Part shown: positions 1-8,175 of the stretch, piece after piece
Layout: every line of letters starts with the position of its first letter
Numbering within the stretch: position 1 is the stretch's first letter
Origin: Tenacibaculum jejuense
GTDB lineage: Bacteria; Bacteroidota; Bacteroidia; Flavobacteriales; Flavobacteriaceae
NCBI RefSeq assembly: GCF_900198195.1
Contig: NZ_LT899436.1
Location: 2,447,001 to 2,511,000 of the forward strand
Direction of reading: 5' to 3'
Length of the DNA: 64,000 nt
The notes under the pieces: model-generated
The model's input: only the letters and a program-made list of their open reading frames with translations
Told to the model about the DNA's origin: nothing
Databases searched by the model: none
Position numbers and translations under genes: made by a program

Positions 1-102
1 TGCTACATTATTGGTTAACACAGCATCGACTCCTAAACGTTTAAAAGCAAATTGAATACTTTTTATATTTCCTGCTCCGTAATCTATTATTACTAATTTC
101 AT
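1..102 (-). CDS. hisH: Imidazole glycerol phosphate synthase, glutaminase subunit HisH (partial, N-terminus only)
   Basis: Only the first 34 codons are in the window; the gene runs off the left edge. The visible N-terminus (MKLVIIDYGAGNIKSI, then FAFKRLGVDA) is the typical first strand and helix of the HisH class I glutamine amidotransferase. HisH supplies ammonia from glutamine to HisF in the step that forms imidazole glycerol phosphate and AICAR. It is the last visible gene of the leftward his operon, downstream of hisB. The catalytic Cys-His-Glu residues lie outside the window, so activity cannot be judged. The identification rests on this short stretch plus operon position. Confidence 0.85.
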   Translation of the reverse strand, partial: MKLVIIDYGAGNIKSIQFAFKRLGVDAVLTNNVA

Positions 103-108
103 TCTTTT

Positions 109-177
109 TTAGTATTGAGTAATTAGTATTAAGTTTTCAAAATAGTAAACTTTGTGCTCAAAACTTAATACTAGCTA
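109..177. repeat. Palindromic AGTATTAAGT-type intergenic repeat in the hisB-hisH gap
   Basis: The gap is filled by an inverted repeat. A perfect 13-bp arm (AGTATTAAGTTTT, 125-137) pairs with 160-172. The same AGTATTAAGTA/TAGTA vocabulary recurs in the hisC-hisB gap at 1321-1409, so this looks like a member of a dispersed family. Its role is unknown; as RNA it would fold between cistrons. Confidence 0.55.
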
Positions 178-1314
178 CTAAAGTAGCCCTTTTGTACTTG
201 GTAAAAACATTTTATTTGCATCTCGCTTAACGGCCATTTTCATTGCCTTAGCAAAAGCTTTAAAAATACCTTCTATCTTATGATGTTCGTTTACACCTTC
301 TGCTTTAATATTTAAATTACATTTCGCTCCGTCTGTAAATGATTTAAACAAGTGGAAAAACATTTCTGTTGGCATATCTCCTATTTTCTCTCGTTTAAAC
401 TCTGCATCCCATTCTAACCAGTTTCTTCCTCCAAAATCAACAGCAACTTGCGCCAAACAATCATCCATTGGTAAACAGAAACCGTAACGCTCTATACCTA
501 ATTTATTTCCTAAAGCTTTATTGAATAATTCTCCGAAAGCAATCATGGTATCTTCGATAGTGTGATGTTCATCTACTTCTAAATCTCCATCTACTTTGAT
601 TGTTAAATCCATTGCTCCATGACGACCAATTTGATCTAACATGTGATCGAAAAACTTTAATCCTGTATCAATATCATTTTTACCAGAACCATCTAAATTC
701 AGTTTGATATAGATTTTAGTTTCGTTCGTGTTTCTTGTAATCTCTGCAACACGATCTTCTAACTTTAAAAATTCATAAATCTCTTTCCAATCTGTACTTG
801 TTAAAGCAATACAATCGACAATTTCTTGTTTAGAAGCTTCGATTTCATCTGCTCCTAATTCTGGATTTTCAGATAAGTAAATTCCTTTTGCTCCTAAGTT
901 TTTCGCTAACTCCATATCCGTAATACGATCACCTAACACAAAAGAATTTTTTAGATCATATTCTTCAGAAAAGTAATGTGTTAATAATCCGGTTCTTGGT
1001 TTACGAGTTGGTGCATTTTCATGAGCAAAAGTTTTATCAATTACTACTTCAGAAAATACAACTCCTTCTCTTTCAAAAGCTGTAATCACTTTATTTTGTG
1101 CAGGCCAAAATGTATCTTCAGGAAAAGAATCTGTTCCTAATCCATCTTGATTTGTTACCATTACTAATTCGTAATCTAACTCTTCAGCTATTTTAGCCAT
1201 GTAACGAAATACTTTTGGATAAAACTCTAATTTTTCTAAACTATCTAATTGATAATCAATTGGTGGTTCTATTACTAAAGTTCCGTCTCTATCTATAAAT
1301 AATACTTTTTTCAT
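178..1314 (-). CDS. hisB: Bifunctional histidinol-phosphatase / imidazoleglycerol-phosphate dehydratase HisB
   Basis: The 378-residue length is that of the fused HisB seen in Bacteroidota and enterobacteria. The N-terminal half is a HAD-type phosphatase with the nucleophile motif DRDGTL (Asp8, Asp10), which hydrolyses histidinol phosphate. The C-terminal half, from about residue 190, is the dehydratase, with the two metal-binding motifs DEHHTIED and NEHHKIEG plus [12 protein letters not shown]. It therefore carries out steps 6 and 8 of cytoplasmic histidine synthesis. It lies between hisC and hisH in the leftward his operon. Both flanking gaps hold palindromic repeats. No damage is visible in either domain. 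Confidence 0.97.
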   Translation of the reverse strand: MKKVLFIDRDGTLVIEPPIDYQLDSLEKLEFYPKVFRYMAKIAEELDYELVMVTNQDGLGTDSFPEDTFWPAQNKVITAFEREGVVFSEVVIDKTFAHENAPTRKPRTGLLTHYFSEEYDLKNSFVLGDRITDMELAKNLGAKGIYLSENPELGADEIEASKQEIVDCIALTSTDWKEIYEFLKLEDRVAEITRNTNETKIYIKLNLDGSGKNDIDTGLKFFDHMLDQIGRHGAMDLTIKVDGDLEVDEHHTIEDTMIAFGELFNKALGNKLGIERYGFCLPMDDCLAQVAVDFGGRNWLEWDAEFKREKIGDMPTEMFFHLFKSFTDGAKCNLNIKAEGVNEHHKIEGIFKAFAKAMKMAVKRDANKMFLPSTKGLL

Positions 1315-1320
1315 GATTTA

Positions 1321-1409
1321 TTTAGTATTAAGTAGTTAGTACAGAGTGTTAAGTTATTATAAACTCGTACTAAAACTACTTTGTACTAAGTACTACATAC
1401 TTAATACTA
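1321..1409. repeat. Imperfect palindromic repeat in the hisC-hisB gap
   Basis: An arm reading TTTAGTATTAAGTAGTTAGT (from 1321) is matched in inverted form at 1384-1409 with a few mismatches. The middle also contains AGTACT-type sub-palindromes. It shares its core with the repeat at 109-177. It probably forms a stem-loop in the his transcript; whether it affects mRNA processing is unknown. Confidence 0.55.
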
Positions 1410-1464
1410 TTTTATTTTTGTCTGTTATTTAAACTTATTATTGAACTGTTTTATAAATATATTA

Positions 1465-2496
1465 CTATATTAATTTAAGGCTTTCAATTAATCTCTCGTT
1501 TTCCTCAGGTGTTCCTACCGTGATTCTAATACAGTTATTAACTACTTTGTTACGGTTTCTAATGATTACCTTTTCTTGTATTAAATAATCATACGTTTTA
1601 TCCGCATTATCTACGTTTACCAATAAAAAGTTAGCATCTGTAGGGTAAATTTTATTTACAATCTTTAATGCCGCTAATTTCTCTCTTAAATTATCTCGTT
1701 CTTGTAAAATTGCTTTGATATTTGCTTGAACTAACTCATAAGCGTTTAACGATTCTAAAACAGCTTCTTGATTTAAAACACTTACGTTATATGGTGGTTT
1801 TACACGCTTGTATAAATCCATTAGTTTTTCATTCATATAAGCCGCTCCAACACGAACTCCTGCTAATCCCCAAGCTTTGCTAAATGTCTGACTAACAATT
1901 AAGTTTTCATAATCGTTAATTTTACTAACAAATGATGCTTGATCACTAAAATCGATATATGCTTCATCTATAATAACAATGCCATCAAAATTATCAAGAA
2001 TGTATTCTACATCTTCTATATTGAAAGAATTTCCTGTAGGATTGTTCGGTGAACACACAAAAATGATTTTTACTTTCGGATCATCTAAATACGGTTGTAA
2101 TTGATTTAAATTGATCTGATAATCATTAATCAACGGTTGTTTAATTAATTCTACATTATTAATTCCTGCAGAAACATCGTACATTCCGTAAGTTGGTGAG
2201 AATGTTAATGCTTTATCAACTCCAGGTTTACAAAAGATTCTGTAAGCTAAATCAATAATTTCATCGCTTCCGTTTCCTATGAAAACTTGACTCGGTTCAA
2301 CGTTTTTGATTTTCGCTAACTTTTGCTTGATTTCTCTTTGGTGTGGATCTGGATAACGATTTAATGTTCCGTAAGGATTTTCATTCGCATCTAAAAATAC
2401 ATCTGCAGCCCCTTTAAATTCGTCTCTTGCTGATGAATATGGTGTTAGATTTAAAATGTTTTCTCTAACTATATTTTCTAAATTAATTGTTTTCAT
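1465..2496 (-). CDS. hisC: Histidinol-phosphate aminotransferase HisC
   Basis: This 343-residue fold-type I PLP aminotransferase converts imidazole acetol phosphate and glutamate to histidinol phosphate and 2-oxoglutarate. Family marks are DANENPYG near the N-terminus, GNGSDEIID, the SPNNPTGN loop, IIDEAYIDF with the cofactor-binding Asp, and SQTFSKAWGLAGVRVG with the Schiff-base Lys at about residue 207. It sits between hisD and hisB, and its assignment to histidine rather than aromatic amino acid synthesis follows from that position. Length and motifs are normal. Confidence 0.97.
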   Translation of the reverse strand: MKTINLENIVRENILNLTPYSSARDEFKGAADVFLDANENPYGTLNRYPDPHQREIKQKLAKIKNVEPSQVFIGNGSDEIIDLAYRIFCKPGVDKALTFSPTYGMYDVSAGINNVELIKQPLINDYQINLNQLQPYLDDPKVKIIFVCSPNNPTGNSFNIEDVEYILDNFDGIVIIDEAYIDFSDQASFVSKINDYENLIVSQTFSKAWGLAGVRVGAAYMNEKLMDLYKRVKPPYNVSVLNQEAVLESLNAYELVQANIKAILQERDNLREKLAALKIVNKIYPTDANFLLVNVDNADKTYDYLIQEKVIIRNRNKVVNNCIRITVGTPEENERLIESLKLI

Positions 2497-2548
2497 TTCT
2501 ATTTACGAGATGCTGAACAAGTTCGGCTTTATATCTTTAATTTGGTTT

Positions 2549-2629
2549 GTCAACCTGAACTTGTTTCAGGCTCTCATCATAATTATCATTTTACAGTTAG
2601 ATGAGATTCCGAAATAAATTCGGAATGAC
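2549..2629. repeat. Palindromic repeat with two nested hairpins in the hisD-hisC gap
   Basis: The outer ends GTCA/TGAC and an inner CTCATC/GATGAG pair enclose two local hairpins, CCTGAA-N5-TTCAGG (2554-2570) and ATTCCGAA-N5-TTCGGAAT (about 2606-2626). Sequences like this are a familiar dispersed repeat type in flavobacterial genomes, from my recollection rather than a search. Confidence 0.6.
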
Positions 2630-2648
2630 GTATAATTATATTCTTAAC

Positions 2649-3935
2649 TTAATTATTAATAGCTTTTAATCGTAACGTTACTGCATTTTTATGCGCTTGT
2701 AAACCTTCTGCTTCCGCCATTAATTCAATCGCATTACCAATGTTATTTATTCCTTCTTTAGATAACTTTTGAAATGTAATTTTCTTTACAAAACTGTCTA
2801 ACGAAACTCCACTATAATTCTTTGCATAACCATAAGTTGGTAACGTGTGATTTGTTCCTGAAGCATAATCTCCAGCACTTTCACAACTATAGTTCCCTAA
2901 GAAAACAGAACCAGCGTTAGTTATTTTATCAATGAAATCATCAGCTTTTTCAGAAGCAATAATTAAGTGCTCTGGTGCATATTCATTACTAAACTCGATA
3001 CAAGTATTCATATCAGAAAAATACAATGATCTACTATTTTCTAAAGCTTTTTGAGCAATTTCATTTCTTGGCAATGCTGCTAATTGCTTTTCTACTTCTT
3101 TGTTCACCTCTGAAATTACAGTCTCACTATCTGATAATAAAATCACTTGACTATCTACACCGTGTTCTGCTTGCGATAATAAATCTGCTGCAACAAAACT
3201 AGGGTTACAAGTTTCGTCTGCTATTACTAACACTTCACTTGGCCCGGCTGGCATATCAATAGCCACTCCAGATTGTTGTGCTAATTCTTTCGCCTTAGTA
3301 ACATATTGATTTCCTGGTCCGAAAATTTTATATACTTGCGGAATAGTTTCTGTCCCGTAAGTCATTGCTCCAACTGCTTGCGCTCCTCCAACTTTAAAAA
3401 TTTGAGTTACACCAACTAGATTTGCTGTGTATAAAATGGCTGGATTTACCTTTCCTTGTTTGTTTGGTGGTGTACATAACACAATCTCTTTACAACCTGC
3501 AACCTTAGCTGGAATTGCTAACATTAAAATTGTTGAGAATAACGGTGCTGTTCCACCAGGAATATATAAACCAACTTTTTCAATTCCTACAGATTTTCTC
3601 CAACATTCTACGCCTTTCGTAGTTTCTATTTTTTGTGGAGCTTCTTTTTGAGATTCGTGAAACTTTTCAATATTATTTTTCGCTAAAACAATTGCTTGTT
3701 TTAAATCTTCAGATACTTCATTTGCTGCAGCTTCAATTTCTTCTTGAGTTACAGTTAAAGAAGTTAATTTTACACCATCAAAACGTTCGGCATATTTGAA
3801 TAAAGCTGCGTCTTTATTTTCTTTTACATCTTCCAGAATATTAGTAACGGCTTCGTCTAATGTAGATTTATCAAACTGTGCTCTTTTACACAAGTCTAAC
3901 CATTCTTTCTGATCTGGATTGTCGTATTGTTTCAT
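2649..3935 (-). CDS. hisD: Histidinol dehydrogenase HisD
   Basis: HisD oxidises histidinol to histidine in two NAD-dependent steps. The 428-residue protein has the standard length and motifs: GLYIPGGTAPLFSTILM, GPGNQYVTKAK, the substrate- and zinc-contacting stretch MPAGPSEVLVIAD, SQAEHG, the catalytic EYAPEHLII and the C-terminal ASGTNHTLPT. It is second in the operon after hisG, separated from it by a 196-bp gap that is mostly a dispersed palindromic repeat. A 74-codon reading frame on the other strand inside it is a shadow. Confidence 0.97.
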   Translation of the reverse strand: MKQYDNPDQKEWLDLCKRAQFDKSTLDEAVTNILEDVKENKDAALFKYAERFDGVKLTSLTVTQEEIEAAANEVSEDLKQAIVLAKNNIEKFHESQKEAPQKIETTKGVECWRKSVGIEKVGLYIPGGTAPLFSTILMLAIPAKVAGCKEIVLCTPPNKQGKVNPAILYTANLVGVTQIFKVGGAQAVGAMTYGTETIPQVYKIFGPGNQYVTKAKELAQQSGVAIDMPAGPSEVLVIADETCNPSFVAADLLSQAEHGVDSQVILLSDSETVISEVNKEVEKQLAALPRNEIAQKALENSRSLYFSDMNTCIEFSNEYAPEHLIIASEKADDFIDKITNAGSVFLGNYSCESAGDYASGTNHTLPTYGYAKNYSGVSLDSFVKKITFQKLSKEGINNIGNAIELMAEAEGLQAHKNAVTLRLKAINN

Positions 3936-3978
3936 GATATTACAATTTGTTAAATTATAATTATATATCTACTCTAAA

Positions 3979-4108
3979 TGTCACTTCGAGTGAAATTATT
4001 TGTAATCAAATGGAAAATAATTTTTTATCGAGAAGTTTTCGTTAATCGAATTGTTCTCGATACATTTTTTATTACGATAACTCTTCATAAAAAACACTCG
4101 AACTGACA
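3979..4108. repeat. Dispersed palindromic element, copy 1 (about 130 bp)
   Basis: The ends are TGTCACTTCGAGTG and CACTCGAACTGACA, an imperfect terminal inverted repeat, with an inner TATCGAGAA/TTCTCGATA pair. Copy 3 at 14571-14698 is the same element in inverted orientation with shared interior sequence (for example AAATTATTTGTAAT). Copy 2 at 5355-5459 shares the ends and the TCTCGATA core. No coding capacity is visible. It is MITE- or REP-like; the mobilising enzyme is not in the window. Confidence 0.75.
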
Positions 4109-4131
4109 TCTACTTTTTATTATTAATATTT

Positions 4132-4989
4132 TTATTGTACCATATTTTCGATCGGACAAACTAGAATTCCTTCAGCTCCTGCTTCACGTAACTCATCAAT
4201 TACATCCCAGAAATCATTCTTATTAATTACTGAGTGTACAGAACTCCATCCTTCTTGTGCTAATGGTAAAATAGTAGGACTGCGCATTCCTGGTAAAATC
4301 TTAGTAATTGTCTCTAATTTGTCATTCGGTGCATTTAATAACACATACTTATTCGCTCTACCTTTTAAAACAGATTGTAGTCTGAACTGTATTTTCTTTA
4401 AAATTGCTTCATTTTCGTCAGAAAGTTTTGGTGACTTTACTAAAACAGCTTCAGATTTTAATAAAACTTCAATCTCTTTTAAATTGTTTTTAAATAATGT
4501 ACTTCCACTCGATACAATATCACAAATTGCATCGGCTAAACCAATATTTGGTGCAATTTCAACAGATCCATTAATAATGTGTAAATTAGCTGTAATTCCT
4601 TCTTTTTCTAGGAACTTCTCTACAGTTTTTGGATATGAAGTAGCAATACGTTTTCCTGCTAATTCTTTTAAACTTGAAATGTTTGATGTTTTTGGAACAG
4701 CGATAGAAACTTTACATTTAGAAAAACCTAGTTTTTCAACTACTTCGATACTTTCTCCTTTTTCAACGATTAAATTTTCTCCAATAATAGCAATGTCTAC
4801 AACGCCATCTCTTAAGTACTGTGGAATATCTCCATTACGTAAAAAGAAAACCTCTAAAGGGAAATTTCTAGCTGAAGCTTTTAATTGATCTTTTCCATTA
4901 TCAATAGAAATACCAATTGCTTTTAAAAGTTTAAGGGATTCTTCGTTTAATCTACCTGATTTTTGAACTGCTAATCTTAATTTACTCAT
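4132..4989 (-). CDS. hisG: ATP phosphoribosyltransferase HisG (long form)
   Basis: HisG commits PRPP and ATP to histidine synthesis by forming phosphoribosyl-ATP. The 285-residue length is that of the long form, which carries its own C-terminal regulatory ACT-like domain and does not need HisZ. Visible marks are LRLAVQKSGRL at the start, VDIAIIGENLIVEKG, the PRPP-binding stretch IINGSVEIAPNIGLADAI, and the C-terminal MRSPTILPLA followed by GILVCPIENM. It is the first structural gene, 60 bp downstream of the attenuator terminator. Allosteric inhibition by histidine is expected from the family. Confidence 0.97.
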   Translation of the reverse strand: MSKLRLAVQKSGRLNEESLKLLKAIGISIDNGKDQLKASARNFPLEVFFLRNGDIPQYLRDGVVDIAIIGENLIVEKGESIEVVEKLGFSKCKVSIAVPKTSNISSLKELAGKRIATSYPKTVEKFLEKEGITANLHIINGSVEIAPNIGLADAICDIVSSGSTLFKNNLKEIEVLLKSEAVLVKSPKLSDENEAILKKIQFRLQSVLKGRANKYVLLNAPNDKLETITKILPGMRSPTILPLAQEGWSSVHSVINKNDFWDVIDELREAGAEGILVCPIENMVQ

Positions 4990-5047
4990 TTTTAAGTTTG
5001 TGTTGTTGTTTGAGTAAATCTTTAGATTTTAAATAGTTTATAAAACT

Positions 5048-5079
5048 AAAAAATCCGCTTGACTTACTCAAACGGATTT
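5048..5079 (-). terminator. his operon attenuator terminator
   Basis: On the minus strand, a 12-bp stem (AAATCCGTTTGA with TCAAGCGGATTT, one G-U pair, arms 5068-5079 and 5051-5062) with a 5-nt loop is followed directly by six T residues. It stands between the His-rich leader peptide and hisG. Its upstream arm can instead pair with leader sequence 5122-5130 (ACTCAAGCG with CGTTTGAGT, nine pairs with one G-U), giving an antiterminator. Confidence 0.88.
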
Positions 5080-5115
5080 TAAATTTTATGATTGTTAATT
5101 ACATGCATATCATTA

Positions 5116-5172
5116 TTAATTCGCTTGAGTGCAAATATGATGATGATGGTGATGTAATTGAATAAATGTCAT
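5116..5172 (-). CDS. hisL: his operon leader peptide (six consecutive His)
   Basis: This short frame reads MTFIQLHHHHHHICTQAN, 18 residues with six adjacent His codons. It starts about 12 nt downstream of the predicted transcription start. The antiterminator half (ACTCAAGCG, 5122-5130) is codons 15-17 of the peptide. A ribosome stalled on the His codons would leave it free to pair, and one reaching the stop codon would cover it. This is classical transcription attenuation by ribosome position, inferred here entirely from sequence. I use hisL by analogy with the enterobacterial leader; the peptide sequence itself is not homologous. Confidence 0.88.
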   Translation of the reverse strand: MTFIQLHHHHHHICTQAN

Positions 5173-5191
5173 TGTAATTATTTTACGAATG

Positions 5192-5219
5192 CAAATGTAT
5201 GGGATATTTTTTGAATCAA
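5192..5219 (-). promoter_or_regulatory. his operon promoter, flavobacterial type
   Basis: On the minus strand TTG (5217-5219), 17 bp, then TACATTTG (5192-5199) is an exact match to the Bacteroidota consensus TTG-N17-23-TAnnTTTG. The predicted start is near 5184, leaving a very short leader before the His-rich peptide. Confidence 0.75.
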
Positions 5220-5354
5220 CCAAAAAAAAGTTCTTAATGTTTTTTATTAAACAATTTATATCGAAATGTTTGATTTTACAACCTAAGAATTAATAAAAAA
5301 ATAAACAGTACGATTTTTAATCACCATTTATATTGGTTTAATATGATTAAAAGA

Positions 5355-5459
5355 TGTCAGTTCGAGTATCTCGATGGATACCGGATGTATAGAGAACTAA
5401 TTTAGAACCAAAATTGCCTTTCTCGATACGATTTTCTATCGAAAACACTCGAATTGACA
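5355..5459. repeat. Dispersed palindromic element, copy 2 (about 105 bp)
   Basis: It begins TGTCAGTTCGAGTA and ends CACTCGAATTGACA, with an inner TCTCGAT/ATCGA core. It is shorter than copies 1 and 3 and its interior has diverged, which suggests either an older copy or an internal deletion. Confidence 0.65.
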
Positions 5460-5587
5460 ACTTTTACACCATATATCCTAATACAGAACTCACCTTATTT
5501 ATAGAAATAATTAGTCTCATTTTTCTAAAAAATTCAAAGATCAACAGTTGTATAATTAGTATTTTCGCGACATTATAAAATAACAGT

Positions 5588-7219
5588 ATGATATCAGTAG
5601 ATCAATTAACGGTTGAGTTTAACGGAAGTGCCTTATTTAGCGATGTTTCTTTTGTGATAAATGAAAATGATAAAATCGCTTTAATGGGAAAAAATGGAGC
5701 AGGAAAATCTACAATGATGAAGATTATCGCAGGATTAACTTCTCCTACAAAAGGTGGAGTTCGTTGTTCTAAAGATACAGTGATTGCTTACCTTCCTCAG
5801 CATTTATTGATTGAAGATAATTGTACTGTAAAAGAAGAAGCTTCAAAAGCATTTAAATCGGTTTTTGATATGAAAGCTGAAATGGATGATTTAAACAAGC
5901 AATTAGAAACGCGTACCGATTACGAATCTGAAGCGTATATGAAAATCATAGAACGTGTTTCTGATTTAGGTGAGAAATACTATGCTTTAGAAGAGATTAA
6001 TTATGAAGCTGAAGTTGAAAAAGCTTTAAAAGGTTTAGGTTTTAAACCTGAAGATTTCGACAGAGCAACTTCTGAATTTAGTGGTGGTTGGCGTATGCGT
6101 ATTGAATTGGCTAAAATCTTATTACAAAAACCTGATTTGATTCTGTTAGATGAGCCTACAAACCACGTTGATATTGAGTCTGTAATTTGGTTAGAAAACT
6201 TCTTATTAAACAAAGCAAAAGCTGTTGTTGTTATTTCTCACGACAAAGCGTTTATTGATACTATTACCAATCGTACCATAGAAGTTACGATGGGAACGAT
6301 TCACGATTATAAAGCAAATTACTCACATTATTTAGAATTACGAAAAGAACGTAGAGCACATCAATTAAAGGCGTACGAAGAACAACAAAAGTTTATTGCA
6401 GAAACCAAAGCGTTTATTGAACGATTTAAAGGAACCTATTCTAAAACCAATCAAGTGGCTTCTCGTGAGCGAATGTTAGAAAAATTAGTTCCTGTAGAGA
6501 TTGATGAAGTAGATACTTCTGCATTAAAATTACGCTTTCCTCCTTCTCCAAGATCTGGTGATTATCCAGTTAAAGTAAATGAATTGACAAAAGCTTACGG
6601 AGATCATGTCGTTTTTAAAGAAGCTAGTTTTGCTATTGCTCGTGGTGAAAAAGTATCGTTTGTGGGTAGAAATGGTGAAGGAAAATCAACCATGATTAAA
6701 GCTATTATGGGCGAGATTGATTTTGAAGGTGAAGGTGGATTAGGTCATAATGCCAAAGTTGGATATTTTGCTCAGAATCAAGCTTCGTTATTAGATCCTG
6801 AATTGACGATTTTCCAAACGGTTGATGAAGTTGCTGAAGGTGATATTCGTACACAGATTAAAAATATCTTAGGTCGTTTTATGTTTAGCGGAGACGATTT
6901 AGAAAAGAAAGTAAAAGTACTTTCTGGAGGTGAAAGAACGCGTTTGGCGATGGTGAAATTATTACTAGAACCAGTGAACTTATTAATTTTAGATGAGCCT
7001 ACAAATCACTTAGATTTAAAATCGAAAGATGTGATTAAAGAAGCTTTATTAGATTACGACGGGACTTTAATTTTAGTTTCTCACGACCGTGATTTCTTAC
7101 AAGGTTTATCTCAAAAAGTTTTTGAGTTTAAAGATCAACGTGTAATTGAACATTTTGAAACTATTGATGCTTTCTTAGAGCGTAATAACATTAAGGCGTT
7201 AAAAGAGATTGATTTGTAA
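5588..7219 (+). CDS. ABC-F family ATPase (ribosome-associated type)
   Basis: Two ABC ATPase domains lie in one 543-residue chain with no membrane segments. Domain 1 has Walker A GKNGAGKST at residues 34-42, signature FSGGW near 163 and Walker B LILLDEPTNHVD. Domain 2 has Walker A GRNGEGKST near 358, signature LSGGERTRLA near 446 and LLILDEPTNHLD. The linker (roughly 235-320) is charged and helical, as in the P-site tRNA interaction motif of ABC-F proteins, which act on the ribosome rather than in transport. It is closest in layout to YbiT/EttA-like members; whether it gives antibiotic protection cannot be told. It stands alone. Confidence 0.92.
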   Translation: MISVDQLTVEFNGSALFSDVSFVINENDKIALMGKNGAGKSTMMKIIAGLTSPTKGGVRCSKDTVIAYLPQHLLIEDNCTVKEEASKAFKSVFDMKAEMDDLNKQLETRTDYESEAYMKIIERVSDLGEKYYALEEINYEAEVEKALKGLGFKPEDFDRATSEFSGGWRMRIELAKILLQKPDLILLDEPTNHVDIESVIWLENFLLNKAKAVVVISHDKAFIDTITNRTIEVTMGTIHDYKANYSHYLELRKERRAHQLKAYEEQQKFIAETKAFIERFKGTYSKTNQVASRERMLEKLVPVEIDEVDTSALKLRFPPSPRSGDYPVKVNELTKAYGDHVVFKEASFAIARGEKVSFVGRNGEGKSTMIKAIMGEIDFEGEGGLGHNAKVGYFAQNQASLLDPELTIFQTVDEVAEGDIRTQIKNILGRFMFSGDDLEKKVKVLSGGERTRLAMVKLLLEPVNLLILDEPTNHLDLKSKDVIKEALLDYDGTLILVSHDRDFLQGLSQKVFEFKDQRVIEHFETIDAFLERNNIKALKEIDL

Positions 7220-7515
7220 CATAATAATTGAAAAGGTTTATTCATTTTTTTGCTTGTCCAAAAAAACGAACCAAAAAAAGGACACTTCTTCAATGTGTTT
7301 TTTAGCTTTTAGCTAAAAACCGAATTATAATTCCTAAAATCTTTCCAAGGCTTCAAGATTTTTGACGGAATTAAATTCTACACTGCGAAGAAGATTTAAA
7401 AGAGCTGCTTTTAATCACTTTTGTATTATTCTCAATTAATTAACGTCATTAAATGTGTCTGGTCGAGCGCAGTCGAGACCTTTTTATTATTTTTATTAGT
7501 GTAATTTAAAAACTA
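7220..7515. other. Non-coding stretch with recurrent flavobacterial intergenic sequence
   Basis: No supported gene. The stretch 7250-7410 (CTTGTCCAAAAAAACGAACC, then GACACTTC and CTACACTGCGAAG) resembles sequence I associate with many flavobacterial intergenic regions. The segment near 7460 (GTCTGGTCGAGCGCAGTCGA, then GACC) is a small palindrome of the same kind as other dispersed repeats. Both statements rest on recollection, not a search. Confidence 0.35.
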
Positions 7516-7932
7516 ATGCTCATAAGTCTTTATTTACGAATCTGGTTTTGGATAACATTTATTAAATATCGTAATAGTTTGCCTACAACTTCTGATATTG
7601 AAAATCCCAAAATGAAAATTGAAGGATTTTCACAATCTTTTATATATGAAGACGAAGGTCTTTGGGAAGCAAAATGGCCTTTACCTGAAGCTTTTAAATA
7701 TGTAATTTCTTACCGTACATATTTAGTCATTGGTATAGAAAATGATAAAAACTTTATGCGTTCTAAGCGTTTTGATAGAAGTATTTATACTATAGCCAAA
7801 CGTTATTTTTCCAATTGGATTGGCTTTCATCCTTCTCGATGTACTTACAATGCTGAATTATCAGATCGAATGCAAAGAATACGAAAAGTATCTTTATGGA
7901 AATTTGAGAAAATGTTTGATGAAGAAATTTAA
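7516..7932 (+). CDS. Hypothetical protein, 138 residues
   Basis: I do not recognise the family. The first 17 residues are hydrophobic and aromatic (LYLRIWFWITFI), perhaps a short membrane anchor. The rest is soluble, rich in Trp, Phe, Arg and Lys, with several WxxK/F patterns, and ends acidic. It stands alone between the ABC-F gene and the accessory block, with non-coding sequence on both sides. Codon use looks like its neighbours, which supports a real gene. A 63-codon frame on the other strand overlaps its end and is judged a shadow. Confidence 0.55.
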   Translation: MLISLYLRIWFWITFIKYRNSLPTTSDIENPKMKIEGFSQSFIYEDEGLWEAKWPLPEAFKYVISYRTYLVIGIENDKNFMRSKRFDRSIYTIAKRYFSNWIGFHPSRCTYNAELSDRMQRIRKVSLWKFEKMFDEEI

Positions 7933-8175
7933 TTTTCCTTTTAACCATAATTAAATTTAGGGTGTTTTTCCCCTTTCTCATTTCTTTACGGATATCCTTT
8001 TGTTTTTGTTCTAGACTTTCTTTTTATTTGGCAAATAGAAAATGAAAAAGCAATAGATAAACCCTCCTATTCCTTTATTTTTTCTGAATTAATTTTTTAT
8101 TAAAAGTAAGTATATACGGCTTTAATGGTTGTGTATACTGAATGTAAGTGAATATATAAATAGTTGTAAAACATT
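7933..8175. other. Intergenic region before the accessory block
   Basis: No gene is supported. An inverted repeat, AGTATATAC (near 8107) against GTGTATACT (near 8131), lies about 45 bp before the start of the AbiC-like gene. It could be an operator or a hairpin at the block boundary. It does not match the hairpin elements found later in the block. Confidence 0.35.

Larger units (their letters stand above)
5173..5587. other. Intergenic region between the his leader and the ABC-F gene
   Basis: These 415 bp hold the his promoter at the left and dispersed palindromic element copy 2 at 5355-5459. The rest is AT-rich with no frame I would support. The promoter of the rightward ABC-F gene must lie near 5530-5580, but I see no full consensus match there. 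Confidence 0.6.
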
